A program made the translations under genes and the position numbers. The notes under the pieces are model-generated. The model worked only from the letters and a program-made list of their open reading frames with translations, did no database searches and was not told the origin of the DNA. This document shows, piece by piece, positions 1-7,759 of a stretch of DNA of 40,837 nucleotides; position 1 is the first letter of the stretch, and each line of letters opens with the position of its first letter. Source of the DNA: an archaeon (GTDB lineage Archaea; Thermoproteota; Nitrososphaeria; Conexivisphaerales; DTJL01); NCBI GenBank assembly GCA_021811935.1, contig JAKAPW010000005.1, positions 1 to 40,837 on the forward strand, given 5' to 3'.

Positions 1-1
1 G

Positions 2-97
2 GGATGGTCCATAGCGCAAAGGAGGCAGGAGAGGATAGATTGCGCGCAGTTCTCCATGGGATTGTGGCACAACCTGTTCAACCTCTACACGCCGTGA
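2..97 (+). CDS. possible C-terminal end of an unidentified gene cut by the window edge
   Basis: An open frame runs from the left edge to a TGA at 95-97 and would encode about 31 residues ending in WHNLFNLYTP. The aromatic-rich end looks protein-like, but it is too short to assign to a family and has no motif. It would converge on mtnA, which ends at 132 on the other strand. It could equally be chance. Bases 98-131 show nothing recognisable. Confidence 0.22.
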   Translation, partial: GWSIAQRRQERIDCAQFSMGLWHNLFNLYTP

Positions 98-131
98 ATT
101 TTGTCCCACAGCCGACAAATGACGAACTTGG

Positions 132-1184
132 TCAGTTCCCGCCGCCCACCGCCTCGTACGGTGCCCCGTCCGCCTCTTCGAGCTTGCTGTAGAACGGAGG
201 CAGTATGATCCCCCTCTCCGTCACCAGCCCCGTGACGAGCTCGGGCGGGGTGATGTCGAAGGCCGGGTTGAAGACCTTGATGCCCTTTGGCGCCACCCTC
301 CTCCCCCGGACGAACTCCACCTCCTTCGGGCTCCGCTGCTCGATCCTGACACCCTCCTTTTCCGTCTTCATGTCCACCGTCGACCAGGGGAAGACACTGT
401 AGAAGGGCACCGAGTGCCGGCTGGCCATCGTGGCCACCTGATAGGTGCCTATCTTGTTTATGACGTGGCCGTCACGGAGGACCCTGTCGGCCCCCAGCAT
501 CACCAGGTCGACCATCCCCTGCGACATGGCGTACCCAACCATAGTGTCCGATATCAGGGTGGTGTCTATCCCGTCCTTCTGCAGCTCGAGCGCGGTCAGC
601 CTGGCGCCCTGGAGCGCCGGCCTCGTCTCCGTGGCCACGACCTTCACCTTCTTGCCCTTCTCTATGGCCACCCTGATGGGAGAGAGCGCCGTCCCGTAGT
701 CGACAGTCGCCAGCGAGCCGGCGTTGCAGTGCGTCATCACCGTGTCGCCGTCCCTGATCAGCCTCTCCCCGATTTCGCCGAGCCTGCGGGCGGTCCGCTC
801 TTCGTATGCCATTATCCACTCGGCTTCTTCCATCAGGGCCTCCTTGGCCTCCGGGACGGTGCCCGCCCGCGCGGCGGAGTCCATGCACCTGTCCACAGCC
901 CACTTGAGGTTCACCGCCGTCGGCCTGGCGGAGACGAGCCTGGACGCCACCCTCTCCAGCCCTTCCCTGAACCGCGGCAGCGGCGTGGAGCCCATCCTCC
1001 CGGCTTCCAGGGCCAGCCCGAACGCGCCCACCACCCCTATGAGCGGCGCCCCCCTCACCTTCATCTCCGCTATCGCGGAGAAGGCGTCCTCCGCGGTGCG
1101 CAGCCCCACCCACTTGACCCGGGTGGGCAGCAGTCGCTGGTCCAGGACGGAAAGCCGTCTTCCCTCCCAAAGTAACGGTCTCAA
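132..1184 (-). CDS. mtnA: S-methyl-5-thioribose-1-phosphate isomerase / aIF2B-like isomerase
   Basis: A 350-residue member of the MtnA / eIF2B-like aldose-ketose isomerase family. It should convert methylthioribose-1-phosphate to methylthioribulose-1-phosphate in methionine salvage. The family signatures are visible: an N-terminal MKVRGAPLIG block, MTHCNAGSLAT carrying the catalytic Cys, and MLGADRVLRDGHVINKIGTY carrying the catalytic Asp. Length matches MtnA rather than the shorter ribose-1,5-bisphosphate isomerases, though some archaeal enzymes act on related sugars. The start is TTG, just downstream of a TATA element at 1212-1219. It diverges from psmA and has no other salvage gene beside it. 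Confidence 0.9.
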   Translation of the reverse strand: MRPLLWEGRRLSVLDQRLLPTRVKWVGLRTAEDAFSAIAEMKVRGAPLIGVVGAFGLALEAGRMGSTPLPRFREGLERVASRLVSARPTAVNLKWAVDRCMDSAARAGTVPEAKEALMEEAEWIMAYEERTARRLGEIGERLIRDGDTVMTHCNAGSLATVDYGTALSPIRVAIEKGKKVKVVATETRPALQGARLTALELQKDGIDTTLISDTMVGYAMSQGMVDLVMLGADRVLRDGHVINKIGTYQVATMASRHSVPFYSVFPWSTVDMKTEKEGVRIEQRSPKEVEFVRGRRVAPKGIKVFNPAFDITPPELVTGLVTERGIILPPFYSKLEEADGAPYEAVGGGN

Positions 1185-1211
1185 GCCCTTCCGGGACCCG
1201 GAGCGGGTGTC

Positions 1212-1219
1212 CTTTAACG
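1212..1219 (-). promoter_or_regulatory. TATA box of mtnA
   Basis: The minus-strand sequence CGTTAAAG is centred about 31 bp before the TTG start, implying a leader of only a few bases. Confidence 0.5.
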
Positions 1220-1253
1220 GTTGCGAAGGCGCGCGGGCGCGAATCTCCGAAGC

Positions 1254-1263
1254 AGTTAAAAAC
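1254..1263 (+). promoter_or_regulatory. TATA box of psmA
   Basis: AGTTAAAAAC lies 40-49 bp upstream of the psmA ATG. Initiation near 1283 would leave a leader of about 20 bases with a weak GGAG at 1291-1294. Confidence 0.5.
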
Positions 1264-1302
1264 AGGACACAGATAGCCTAGTCCGACTCGGAGTAGTTCT
1301 AT

Positions 1303-2034
1303 ATGTTTGCCCCTCAAGCAGGTTATGACAGAGCCCTTACGATATTCTCGCCCGACGGCAGGCTCTACCAGGTCGAATATGCCATCGAGACCGTCAGGCA
1401 CGGTACGCTGGCCATGGGTATAAGGTACAAGGACGGAGTGGTCCTGTGCGCCGAAGAGAAGCTGAGGAAGCTCCAGGCCGGGGGCCAGAGCCAGAAGCTC
1501 TTCCAGGTGGACGAACACGTGGGCATCGTGGCTGCCGGCTACGTCCCGGACGCGAGGGTGATGGTGGACAACGTCAGGGTCTTCGCGCAGAACAACAGGC
1601 TGATCTACGACGAGCCCCTGGAGGTGGAAGGGGTGGCCAGGAAGCTCGGCGACATGGCACAGCAGTACACGCAGTACGCGGGAGTCAGGCCGTTCGGCGT
1701 GTCGCTCATAGTGGCTGGTGTCGACGGCAAGACGCCGGCCATATACGTGACCGACCCGAGCGGTACGTACCTCGGCTTCGACGCGGTGGCGATCGGCGGC
1801 GGAAGCGAGCAGGCCACGGAGCTGCTGGAGCAGAAGTACAAGGAGGACATGAAGCTCGAGGAGGCCATATCACTGGCCGTCGAGAGCGTGAAAAAGGCGG
1901 GAGAGGACAAGGGGGAGCCCAAGCACGTGAAGGTGGCCGTGATAGACACGGAGAGCAGGAAGCTCAGGCACCTCTCCGAAGAAGAGGTGGGCAAGTACAT
2001 AAAGGGCCCCTCTCAGCCGGAGAAGCAGTCCTAG
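1303..2034 (+). CDS. psmA: 20S proteasome subunit alpha
   Basis: The 243-residue alpha subunit forms the outer gating rings of the archaeal 20S proteasome. The N-terminus contains the signature YDRALTIFSPDGRLYQVEYA, which is specific to alpha subunits, followed by ETVRHGTLAMGI. There is no propeptide and no catalytic Thr, as expected. The length is normal. The C-terminus (GPSQPEKQS) lacks an obvious HbYX motif; that motif belongs to the regulatory ATPase, so its absence is not unusual. It heads the exosome-proteasome gene string, and its two beta partners lie at 31449 and 38094 in this same window. Confidence 0.97.
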   Translation: MFAPQAGYDRALTIFSPDGRLYQVEYAIETVRHGTLAMGIRYKDGVVLCAEEKLRKLQAGGQSQKLFQVDEHVGIVAAGYVPDARVMVDNVRVFAQNNRLIYDEPLEVEGVARKLGDMAQQYTQYAGVRPFGVSLIVAGVDGKTPAIYVTDPSGTYLGFDAVAIGGGSEQATELLEQKYKEDMKLEEAISLAVESVKKAGEDKGEPKHVKVAVIDTESRKLRHLSEEEVGKYIKGPSQPEKQS

Positions 2035-2083
2035 CGCAAGGCTGCGGGGCCCCAGCTCCCGCATGGTTTCTGGTTGATTTAGC

Positions 2084-2836
2084 ATGGCTGAGCCAGTCCG
2101 TCCCAGACGCAGACTGGTGCTGGCCATATCCCTGGCGGTGGTGGCGGGCGCATACGTCGTCCTCTCCCTGACCGGCCTGACCGCGTCGGAGGCGCTGGCC
2201 ATGGGGTTCGGGGCGGTCGGCCATGTCGCCCTCTGGAGCGAAGACGTCGTGGCCGGGATGGGCGAGGCCGGGGTCTTCGTGCTCATGCTGCTCGAGAGCA
2301 GCTCGCTCCCCGTCCCCAGCGAGGTGGTACTCCCCTTTGCAGGCTTCCTCTCCTCCATGGGGAGGATGAACTTCTGGCTGGCCCTGATGTGGGCCACGGT
2401 GGGGTCGATGATCGGCTCCTACGTGGACTATTACATAGGGGCGTACCTGGGCTCGTCGTTCATGGCCAGGAGGAACGTGGTGTCGAGGAAGGCGCTGGAG
2501 ACGGCGCACGCCTGGTTCATCAGATACGGCGCGATGGCCGTCTTCGGAAGCAGGTTCGTCGCGGGGGCCAGGACGCTCGTCTCCTTCCCCGCCGGGGCCT
2601 CCAGGATGAACGTGTGGAAGTTCGGCATATTCACGCTGGCCGGGTGCTTCATATGGAACGCGCTGCTGATGTATGCGGGCTACGTCCTGGGCGCCAACTG
2701 GGACGCGGCGGTGGCGACGTTCAACAGCGCCTACAGCGTCGTTTCGGTGGCCGTGCTGGCCGCGGTCGCCGCTGTCGCGCTATGGGCCTGGCGCAGGCGG
2801 GGCAGGGAAAGAAGGGCGGGCGCGGAGCGAAGCTGA
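2084..2836 (+). CDS. DedA/VTT-domain membrane protein
   Basis: A 250-residue integral membrane protein of the DedA (SNARE-associated/VTT) family, members of which act in membrane lipid translocation and membrane-potential homeostasis. Family hallmarks are visible: LLESSSLPVPSEVVLPFAGF with the acidic residue, then a GSRFVAGARTLVSFPAGASRM segment matching the FxRFxPGxR..xPAG motif, then the F..T..GCFIWN block. An extra N-terminal membrane helix and a C-terminal Arg-rich tail (WRRRGRERRAG) flank the core. It sits 49 bp after psmA and may be co-transcribed; it is not a usual member of the exosome superoperon. The exact substrate cannot be inferred. Confidence 0.85.
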   Translation: MAEPVRPRRRLVLAISLAVVAGAYVVLSLTGLTASEALAMGFGAVGHVALWSEDVVAGMGEAGVFVLMLLESSSLPVPSEVVLPFAGFLSSMGRMNFWLALMWATVGSMIGSYVDYYIGAYLGSSFMARRNVVSRKALETAHAWFIRYGAMAVFGSRFVAGARTLVSFPAGASRMNVWKFGIFTLAGCFIWNALLMYAGYVLGANWDAAVATFNSAYSVVSVAVLAAVAAVALWAWRRRGRERRAGAERS

Positions 2837-2861
2837 AGCGGCGGGCGAGTATGGAGAACCG

Positions 2862-2868
2862 TTTATAT
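2862..2868 (+). promoter_or_regulatory. TATA box of the sdo1-exosome operon
   Basis: TTTATAT is centred 39 bp before the TTG of sdo1, predicting initiation near 2891. This suggests the exosome genes have their own promoter downstream of psmA and the DedA-like gene. Confidence 0.55.
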
Positions 2869-2903
2869 GCCCCTCGGAAAGACGGGCTACCAGAGAGAGA
2901 TAG

Positions 2904-3590
2904 TTGGCAGATAAGTTCACCACCGTCCGTTTGACGGTGGGAGGGGACAAATTCGAGATTCTTGTGAATCCCGACACGGCATTGGCATACAAGCAGGGGA
3001 AGAAGCTTGAGGCTAGCCAGGTCCTTGCGGCCGACGAGATATACACCGACTCGTCCAAAGGCGACAGGGCGTCTTCCGAGAAGCTGAACAGGGCGTTCCA
3101 CACGGACTCCGTCGTCAAGGTGGCGGAGGCGATACTCCAGAAGGGCGAGCTGCAGCTGACCACCGACCAGCGGAGGAAGATGGTAGACGACAAGAGGAAG
3201 CAGATAGTCGCGCTCATAGCGAAGAGCTACGTCGACCCGAAGACCAACCTGCCGCACCCACCCGTGAGGGTGGAGCAGGCGATGGCCCAGGTCAGGGTCC
3301 CGATAGACCCGCTGAAGCCGGCGGAGGAGCAGGCGAAGAAGGTGATAGACGAGCTGAGGACCATCCTGCCCATGAAGACGGGGAACATAAGGCTGAACGT
3401 CAGGGTCGACGCCGTCTACGCCCCGCAGGCGCTTGGAGTTTTGAAGGGGTTCGGGAGCGTGATGAAAGAGGAATGGAGGCAGGACGGGGGGATGAACGCA
3501 GTATTAGAGATGCCAATCGCCGGCCAGAGGGCGCTGCTGGACAGGCTGGGGTCGACTACAAAAGGGACCGCACAGGTAACCCCGGAGTGA
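2904..3590 (+). CDS. sdo1: SBDS/Sdo1 ribosome maturation protein
   Basis: A 228-residue archaeal orthologue of the Shwachman-Bodian-Diamond protein. In eukaryotes SBDS helps release the anti-association factor eIF6 from 60S subunits, and the archaeal protein is expected to act in large-subunit maturation. The three-domain architecture is complete: the N-terminal FYSH domain (VGGDKFEILVNPDTALAYKQGK), a central helical domain (QLTTDQRRKMVDDKRKQI, then NLPHPPVRVEQAM) and a C-terminal ferredoxin-like domain. Translation appears to start at a TTG. It is the first gene of the rrp4-rrp41-rrp42 run, an arrangement conserved in archaea. Confidence 0.97.
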   Translation: MADKFTTVRLTVGGDKFEILVNPDTALAYKQGKKLEASQVLAADEIYTDSSKGDRASSEKLNRAFHTDSVVKVAEAILQKGELQLTTDQRRKMVDDKRKQIVALIAKSYVDPKTNLPHPPVRVEQAMAQVRVPIDPLKPAEEQAKKVIDELRTILPMKTGNIRLNVRVDAVYAPQALGVLKGFGSVMKEEWRQDGGMNAVLEMPIAGQRALLDRLGSTTKGTAQVTPE

Positions 3591-3596
3591 TGCCGA

Positions 3597-4313
3597 TTGT
3601 CCAAGATACAGAGGAAATTCGTGGTGCCTGGGGACCTCGTGGTCAAGGGGGACTTCGAGCCCGTGGCGAACGCGTACAGGGACGCGGACGCCGTGTACGC
3701 CCTTAAGGTGGGCCTGTCCGAAATAGAGGGGGACAAGGTGCGTATCATCCCTCTCGCGGGGAGGTACATACCCAGGATAGACGACCCCGTCGTGGGGATA
3801 GTGACGGACGTGAACGCGTTTGCCTGGACGGTCGAGATAAACTCGTTCTTCCCGGCATTCATCACCGCTTCCGACGTGTTCGGGAAGAGGTTCTCTCCCG
3901 AGCGGGACGACCTGACCCGGATGTTCAACATGGGCGACGTCGTGCTGGCACGCGTGGCGGCGTTCGACAGGTTCAAGGACCCGATGCTTTCCGTGGCCGG
4001 CCCGAGATTGGGCGCGATACGCGGAGGACAGCTGGTAAAGGTGTCGCCGGTGAAGGTCCCGAGGCTCATAGGCAGGCGAGGCGCCATGACCAAGATGATA
4101 GAGGACTCCACCGGGACCAGGATAACCATAGGGCAGAACGGGTATACCGTGATAACCGGCCCGCCGGACAAGATGCTCGTCGCCTCCCAGGCCATAGAGC
4201 TGGTGGAGACGGACGCGCACATGGCGGGGCTGACCGAGACGGTCCAGGCCTTCCTTACGAAGAGCATGGGCAGGAACGCGGTCATCCCGGAACCGGACTA
4301 TGATGGTGAGTGA
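3597..4313 (+). CDS. rrp4: exosome RNA-binding cap subunit Rrp4
   Basis: A 238-residue S1/KH cap protein of the archaeal exosome, which sits over the Rrp41-Rrp42 hexamer and feeds RNA into the pore. The N-terminal domain (FVVPGDLVVKGDFE) is followed by an S1 domain (about residues 60-140, with GRYIPRIDDPVVGIVTDV) and a KH domain with GxxG as GRRG in RLIGRRGAM. Translation starts at TTG 6 bp after the sdo1 stop, and the stop is 3 bp before rrp41, so translation is probably coupled. Confidence 0.96.
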   Translation: MSKIQRKFVVPGDLVVKGDFEPVANAYRDADAVYALKVGLSEIEGDKVRIIPLAGRYIPRIDDPVVGIVTDVNAFAWTVEINSFFPAFITASDVFGKRFSPERDDLTRMFNMGDVVLARVAAFDRFKDPMLSVAGPRLGAIRGGQLVKVSPVKVPRLIGRRGAMTKMIEDSTGTRITIGQNGYTVITGPPDKMLVASQAIELVETDAHMAGLTETVQAFLTKSMGRNAVIPEPDYDGE

Positions 4314-4316
4314 ATT

Positions 4317-5036
4317 ATGACAGAACTGATAAACGCGAGAAACATAAGGATCGACGGAAGGAAGCTCGACGAGCTGAGGCCCATAAAGTTGAAGGTGGGC
4401 GTCCTGAATAATGCCGACGGCTCCGCGTACATCGAATGGGGGAGGAACAAGATAATGGCCGCCGTGTACGGCCCCAAGGAGTGCCATCCCAAGCACAAGA
4501 TGCTGGCGGACAGGGCCCTCCTGAAGTGCAGGTATCACATGACGCCCTTCTCGGTGGACGACAGGAAGCCGCCGCAGCCGTCCAGGAGGGAGGTGGAGCT
4601 TTCCAAAATCATCAGGGAGGCGCTGGCCCCCGCCATACTGCTGGAGGAGTTCCCGAGGACGGCCATAGAGATCTACGTGGAGGTGCTCCAGTCGGACGGC
4701 GGGTCGCGCGTCGCGAGCATCACCGCGGCTTCGGCCGCGCTGGCCGACGCGGGCATACCCATGAGGGACCTGGTCGTGGGCTGCGCGGTGGGGAAGGTCG
4801 CCGGGAAGATAGTGGCCGACCTGAACGACACCGAAGACAAGGAGGGGGATGTCGACCTGCCCGTCGCCTGCATGCCGAACCTGAACCTGGTCACCCTGCT
4901 GCAGAGCGACGGGGCGATGTCGAAGGAGGACTTCGAGGAGGCGTTCAAGATGGCTCTGGAGAAGTGCAGATACGTGTACGACCTGCAGAGGCAGGCGCTG
5001 CTGGAGGGCTACACCCCTCAAAAGGAGGACGAGTAG
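4317..5036 (+). CDS. rrp41: exosome catalytic subunit Rrp41
   Basis: A 239-residue RNase PH-fold subunit that carries the phosphorolytic 3'-5' exonuclease active site of the exosome. Typical elements: IRIDGRKLDELRPI at the N-terminus, GSAYIEWGRNKIMAAVYGP, SRREVELSKIIREAL for RNA/phosphate contacts, and an acidic GDVDLPVA block near residues 177-184 at the position of the metal/catalytic aspartates. The length is normal. It lies between rrp4 and rrp42, with gaps of 3 and 1 bp. Confidence 0.96.
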   Translation: MTELINARNIRIDGRKLDELRPIKLKVGVLNNADGSAYIEWGRNKIMAAVYGPKECHPKHKMLADRALLKCRYHMTPFSVDDRKPPQPSRREVELSKIIREALAPAILLEEFPRTAIEIYVEVLQSDGGSRVASITAASAALADAGIPMRDLVVGCAVGKVAGKIVADLNDTEDKEGDVDLPVACMPNLNLVTLLQSDGAMSKEDFEEAFKMALEKCRYVYDLQRQALLEGYTPQKEDE

Positions 5037-5037
5037 C

Positions 5038-5871
5038 ATGTCGGCGGCAGAAAGGAAGCACGAGTTCGTGGACGTGCTGAGGAGGCAGCAGATAGAGGAG
5101 GGGCTGGCTGCCGACAGGAGGCTGGACGGAAGGAAGGCGAACGAAACGAGGGAGCTCAGCATAGAGGTGGGGCCGGTGGTCAAGGCCAACGGTTCGGCCC
5201 TGGTCAGGCTGGGGAACACCGCGGTGATGGTGGGCGTCAAGATACTGCAGGGGACGCCCTTCCCCGACACGCCGGACCAGGGGGTGCTGACGGTGAACGC
5301 GGACGTCCTCCCGATATCGTCGCCGTACGAGGAGCCCGGCCCTCCCGACGAAGACACCATAGAGCTGGCAAGGGTGGTCGACAGGGGAATCCGCGAGTCG
5401 CACATGGTGGACATGAAGGAGCTCGCGGTCGAGCCGGGGAAGAAGGTGTATGCCGTCTTCGTGGACGTGGCGGTGCTGGACGTGGACGGCAACCTCTTCG
5501 ACGCCACCTCCTATGCGGCGGTCACCGCACTGGCGAGTGCAAGGTTCAAGAAGGTCTCGGTCAAGGACGGCGAAGTGGTCCAGATGGAGGAGATGGTGAA
5601 GCTGCCCGTCAGCACCATACCCGTGTCCGTCACGGCCGGCAAGGTGGGGGAGTTCCTGTTCCTCGACCCCACGGGGACGGAGGAAGCGGTGATGGAGGCC
5701 AGGATGACCACCACCTTCGATTCGGAGGACAACCTCTGCGCCACGCAGAAGGGCGGGGAGGGATTCTTCACGCCGGAGGAGGTGCTGAGGCAGATGGAGG
5801 TGGCGAGGGCAAAGGCGAAGGAGATAAGGGCGAAGATCAAGGAGGCGGTCAAGAATGCCGGCAAAGAGTGA
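5038..5871 (+). CDS. rrp42: exosome structural subunit Rrp42
   Basis: A 277-residue RNase PH-fold protein that forms the alternating, non-catalytic half of the exosome ring and contributes RNA-binding residues. LAADRRLDGRKANETRELSI, the VRLGNTAVMVGVKI strand and VDRGIRESHMVDMKELAV are characteristic of Rrp42. It starts one base after the rrp41 stop, and its last 17 bases overlap the start of the eL43 gene. Confidence 0.96.
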   Translation: MSAAERKHEFVDVLRRQQIEEGLAADRRLDGRKANETRELSIEVGPVVKANGSALVRLGNTAVMVGVKILQGTPFPDTPDQGVLTVNADVLPISSPYEEPGPPDEDTIELARVVDRGIRESHMVDMKELAVEPGKKVYAVFVDVAVLDVDGNLFDATSYAAVTALASARFKKVSVKDGEVVQMEEMVKLPVSTIPVSVTAGKVGEFLFLDPTGTEEAVMEARMTTTFDSEDNLCATQKGGEGFFTPEEVLRQMEVARAKAKEIRAKIKEAVKNAGKE

Positions 5872-6064
5872 CAGGCCGCTGGCGGGACTGGGAAACAAGT
5901 ACGGCGCCACCGTCAGGAAGAGGTACAGCAGGGTGGTGCGGGAGCTGAAGGCCAAGCGCGTCTGCAGGTCCTGCGGCTCCGCATCCTTCTCGAGGAAGGC
6001 CGTGGGCGTCTGGAGGTGCAGGAAGTGTGGCTACACGGTCGCGGGCGGGGCCTACTCCTTCTGA
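5855..6064 (+). CDS. rpl37A: 50S ribosomal protein eL43 (L37Ae)
   Basis: A 69-residue zinc-ribbon protein of the large ribosomal subunit. The N-terminal GNKYGATVRKRYSRVV block is diagnostic. The zinc site is C37-x2-C40 with C55-x2-C58, all four cysteines present. It ends in GAYSF. It overlaps the end of rrp42 by 17 bp and the start of pcc1 by 38 bp, so these genes are tightly packed. Its position between rrp42 and pcc1 is the usual one in the archaeal exosome superoperon. Confidence 0.96.
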   Translation: MPAKSDRPLAGLGNKYGATVRKRYSRVVRELKAKRVCRSCGSASFSRKAVGVWRCRKCGYTVAGGAYSF

Positions 6065-6287
6065 GGAGTACAGGCTGCTCATCTCGGTGGACTCCGAACC
6101 GAAGGTAGCCAGGGCGCTGGCGGCCGCGATGCGCCTCCCAGGGGGGCCGAAGGTGTCGGTCACCCGCACGGGCATGGAGGTCGTGATAGTCTCTCGGACG
6201 GCTTCGGAGGCTAGGGCGTCCATGAACACGAATCTAAGACTTTTAAAGGCAGCCATGGAGGCTATCGGGGAGATGAAACGTCAGTGA
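6027..6287 (+). CDS. pcc1: KEOPS complex subunit Pcc1
   Basis: An 86-residue CTAG/Pcc1 family protein, the dimerising subunit of KEOPS, which makes t6A37 in tRNAs. The pattern EYRLLISVDSEPKVARALAA, then VVIVSRTASEARASMNTNLR with the Arg/Asn-rich helix, matches Pcc1 although divergence is high. The GTG at 6027 is the first available start and overlaps eL43; a GTG at 6087 is possible but would cut the first beta strand. The stop overlaps the prefoldin start as GTGA, suggesting coupling. Kae1 and Bud32 are not in this window. Confidence 0.82.
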   Translation: MATRSRAGPTPSEEYRLLISVDSEPKVARALAAAMRLPGGPKVSVTRTGMEVVIVSRTASEARASMNTNLRLLKAAMEAIGEMKRQ

Positions 6288-6646
6288 GCGAGACAATCCC
6301 TCCCTGGTTGCAGGAGCAGCTCGCCAAGTACGAGCAGCTGCGCCAGACGCTTCAGTCCGTCCTGGCACAGAAGCAGCAGCTGGAGGCGGAGCGGACCGAC
6401 CTGGAGCGCGCCATGGAGGAGATTGGGAAGTCGGCCGCCGACGCGACTGTCTACAAGTTCGCAGGGCCGTTGATGGTCAAGGCGAACAGGGACGACGTCT
6501 CCAAGGACCTCGCCGAGAGGAAGGAACTGACCGCGACGCGGGTGACCGTCCTCGCCAAGCAGGAAGAGAGGCTGAGGGCGAACATGCAGGAAGTCCAGAA
6601 CAGGATCACCGAGGCGCTGAAGCCGAAGCAGCCGCCCGGCGCGTGA
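6284..6646 (+). CDS. pfdB: prefoldin subunit beta
   Basis: A 120-residue molecular chaperone subunit; four beta and two alpha subunits form the jellyfish-like holder complex that hands unfolded proteins to the thermosome. The sequence has two long coiled-coil helices (residues about 8-50 and 75-110) around a beta-hairpin containing DATVYKFAGPLMVKANRDDV, which is the beta-class signature. Translation starts at a GTG overlapping the pcc1 stop. The C-terminal tail is short. Confidence 0.93.
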   Translation: MSETIPPWLQEQLAKYEQLRQTLQSVLAQKQQLEAERTDLERAMEEIGKSAADATVYKFAGPLMVKANRDDVSKDLAERKELTATRVTVLAKQEERLRANMQEVQNRITEALKPKQPPGA

Positions 6647-6656
6647 CCACGGGACG

Positions 6657-6666
6657 GATTTAAATC
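6657..6666 (+). promoter_or_regulatory. TATA box of the DHH phosphoesterase gene
   Basis: The self-complementary GATTTAAATC lies 34-43 bp before the ATG at 6700, separating this gene from the prefoldin transcript. Confidence 0.5.
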
Positions 6667-6699
6667 GGCCGCCTTCCGCGGGATGCCCTGTAAGGCCGG

Positions 6700-7674
6700 A
6701 TGCGCAGGTTCAAAGACGTACTCATCATCACCCACCGGAATGCGGACGTCGACGGCGTAGCGTCGTCCATAGCGCTGAAGATGCTGGTCAGGGCGGCGAA
6801 CCCGGCGGCCAGGGTGGACCTGGTCGCCCCGGAGGGCGTCTCCCTGCAGTCGAAGAGGGTGCTGGGCGTGCTCGGGGAGGCGTTTTCGGAGACGGTGGGT
6901 GATGGGGACTACGACGCCGTCTTCATAACGGACACGGGGCATTCGGCGCTGCTCGCGGACGAGCTGGAGGCGCTCAGGAAGGCGCGGGGGAGGAAGATAC
7001 TGGTCGACCACCACCCCCTGGACGGCAGCATGAAGGAGATCGCCGACGAAGTCAGGGTGGACGAAGCGGCCTCCTCGGCGAGCGAGATGGTGTACAGGCT
7101 CTTCCTGGAGAACAGGAAGCGGATCGACAGGGACTCCGCCTTCGTGCTGGCGCTCGGGATAATGGCCGACTCCCAGTTCCTGACGATAGCGAAGTCCTCC
7201 ACCATAGAGGCTATGGCCCGTCTGCTGGGGAAGGGGGTGGACATAGAGGAGGTCAGGAAGGTGCTGAGGAGCAGGAGGGAGATATCCGAGCAGATAGCGA
7301 GGATCAAGGGTGTGAGGAGGGCGAAGTTCCACAGGTGCGCCGACTGGGTCGTGGGCGTGACGGAGATAGGCTCGTATCACTCGTCCACCGCGAGGGCGCT
7401 GGTGGAGGTCGGGTGCGACATATCGGCCGCGGTGGGACGGGCGGGCCGCGAGACCAGGATGAGCGCGAGGGCGACGCAGTCCTTCCACACGGCCACGAAG
7501 CTGCACGTCGGGACGGACGTCTGCAGGTGCATAGCCGAGGCCACCGGCGGGAGCGGCGGGGGGCACCCCACCGCCGGCTCGCTGAACACACAGGCAGAAC
7601 CGCGGGACGTGGTCAAGAGGTTCCTCGACGCGGTGGTGTCGGCGCTGAACGAGAAGCTGGTGGAGATAGGCTGA
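6700..7674 (+). CDS. DHH/DHHA1 family phosphoesterase
   Basis: A 324-residue protein with the RecJ-like DHH superfamily motifs: THRNADVDGVASS (motif I, residues 11-23), FITDTGHSA (motif II), VDHHP with DHH at 103-105 (motif III), a later Asp in IMADSQF, and a C-terminal DHHA1 substrate domain with GGSGGGHPTAGS. All metal ligands look intact, so an active Mn-dependent phosphodiesterase or exonuclease is likely (nanoRNA, cyclic dinucleotide or single-strand DNA are family substrates). Genes of this type often follow prefoldin beta in archaeal exosome neighbourhoods. The substrate cannot be read from sequence. Confidence 0.88.
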   Translation: MRRFKDVLIITHRNADVDGVASSIALKMLVRAANPAARVDLVAPEGVSLQSKRVLGVLGEAFSETVGDGDYDAVFITDTGHSALLADELEALRKARGRKILVDHHPLDGSMKEIADEVRVDEAASSASEMVYRLFLENRKRIDRDSAFVLALGIMADSQFLTIAKSSTIEAMARLLGKGVDIEEVRKVLRSRREISEQIARIKGVRRAKFHRCADWVVGVTEIGSYHSSTARALVEVGCDISAAVGRAGRETRMSARATQSFHTATKLHVGTDVCRCIAEATGGSGGGHPTAGSLNTQAEPRDVVKRFLDAVVSALNEKLVEIG

Positions 7675-7693
7675 CCCCCGGGGCGACCGACCA

Positions 7694-7727
7694 CGTATAT
7701 GGTAAATAAAACGGGCAAATGTTAATG
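7694..7727 (+). promoter_or_regulatory. AT-rich promoter region of the ECF transporter operon
   Basis: Three overlapping TATA-like stretches (CGTATATGG, GTAAATAAA, ATGTTAATG) occur in 34 bp within otherwise GC-rich sequence. The leader that follows is about 30 bases. I see no known riboswitch in it. Confidence 0.45.
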
Positions 7728-7759
7728 CAGGGAGTCGGAGCTACCTCGGGTGATGCGCG

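Noticed and set aside
3504-5507. Very long minus-strand open frame (over 600 codons) opposite rrp4/rrp41/rrp42
   Set aside because: It is antisense to three unmistakable exosome genes, has His/Arg/Leu-rich low-quality composition and no family features; long shadow frames are common in GC-rich DNA.
7728-7759. Riboswitch in the short leader of the ECF operon
   Set aside because: About 30 bases is too short for the known vitamin riboswitches, and none of their conserved boxes is present.
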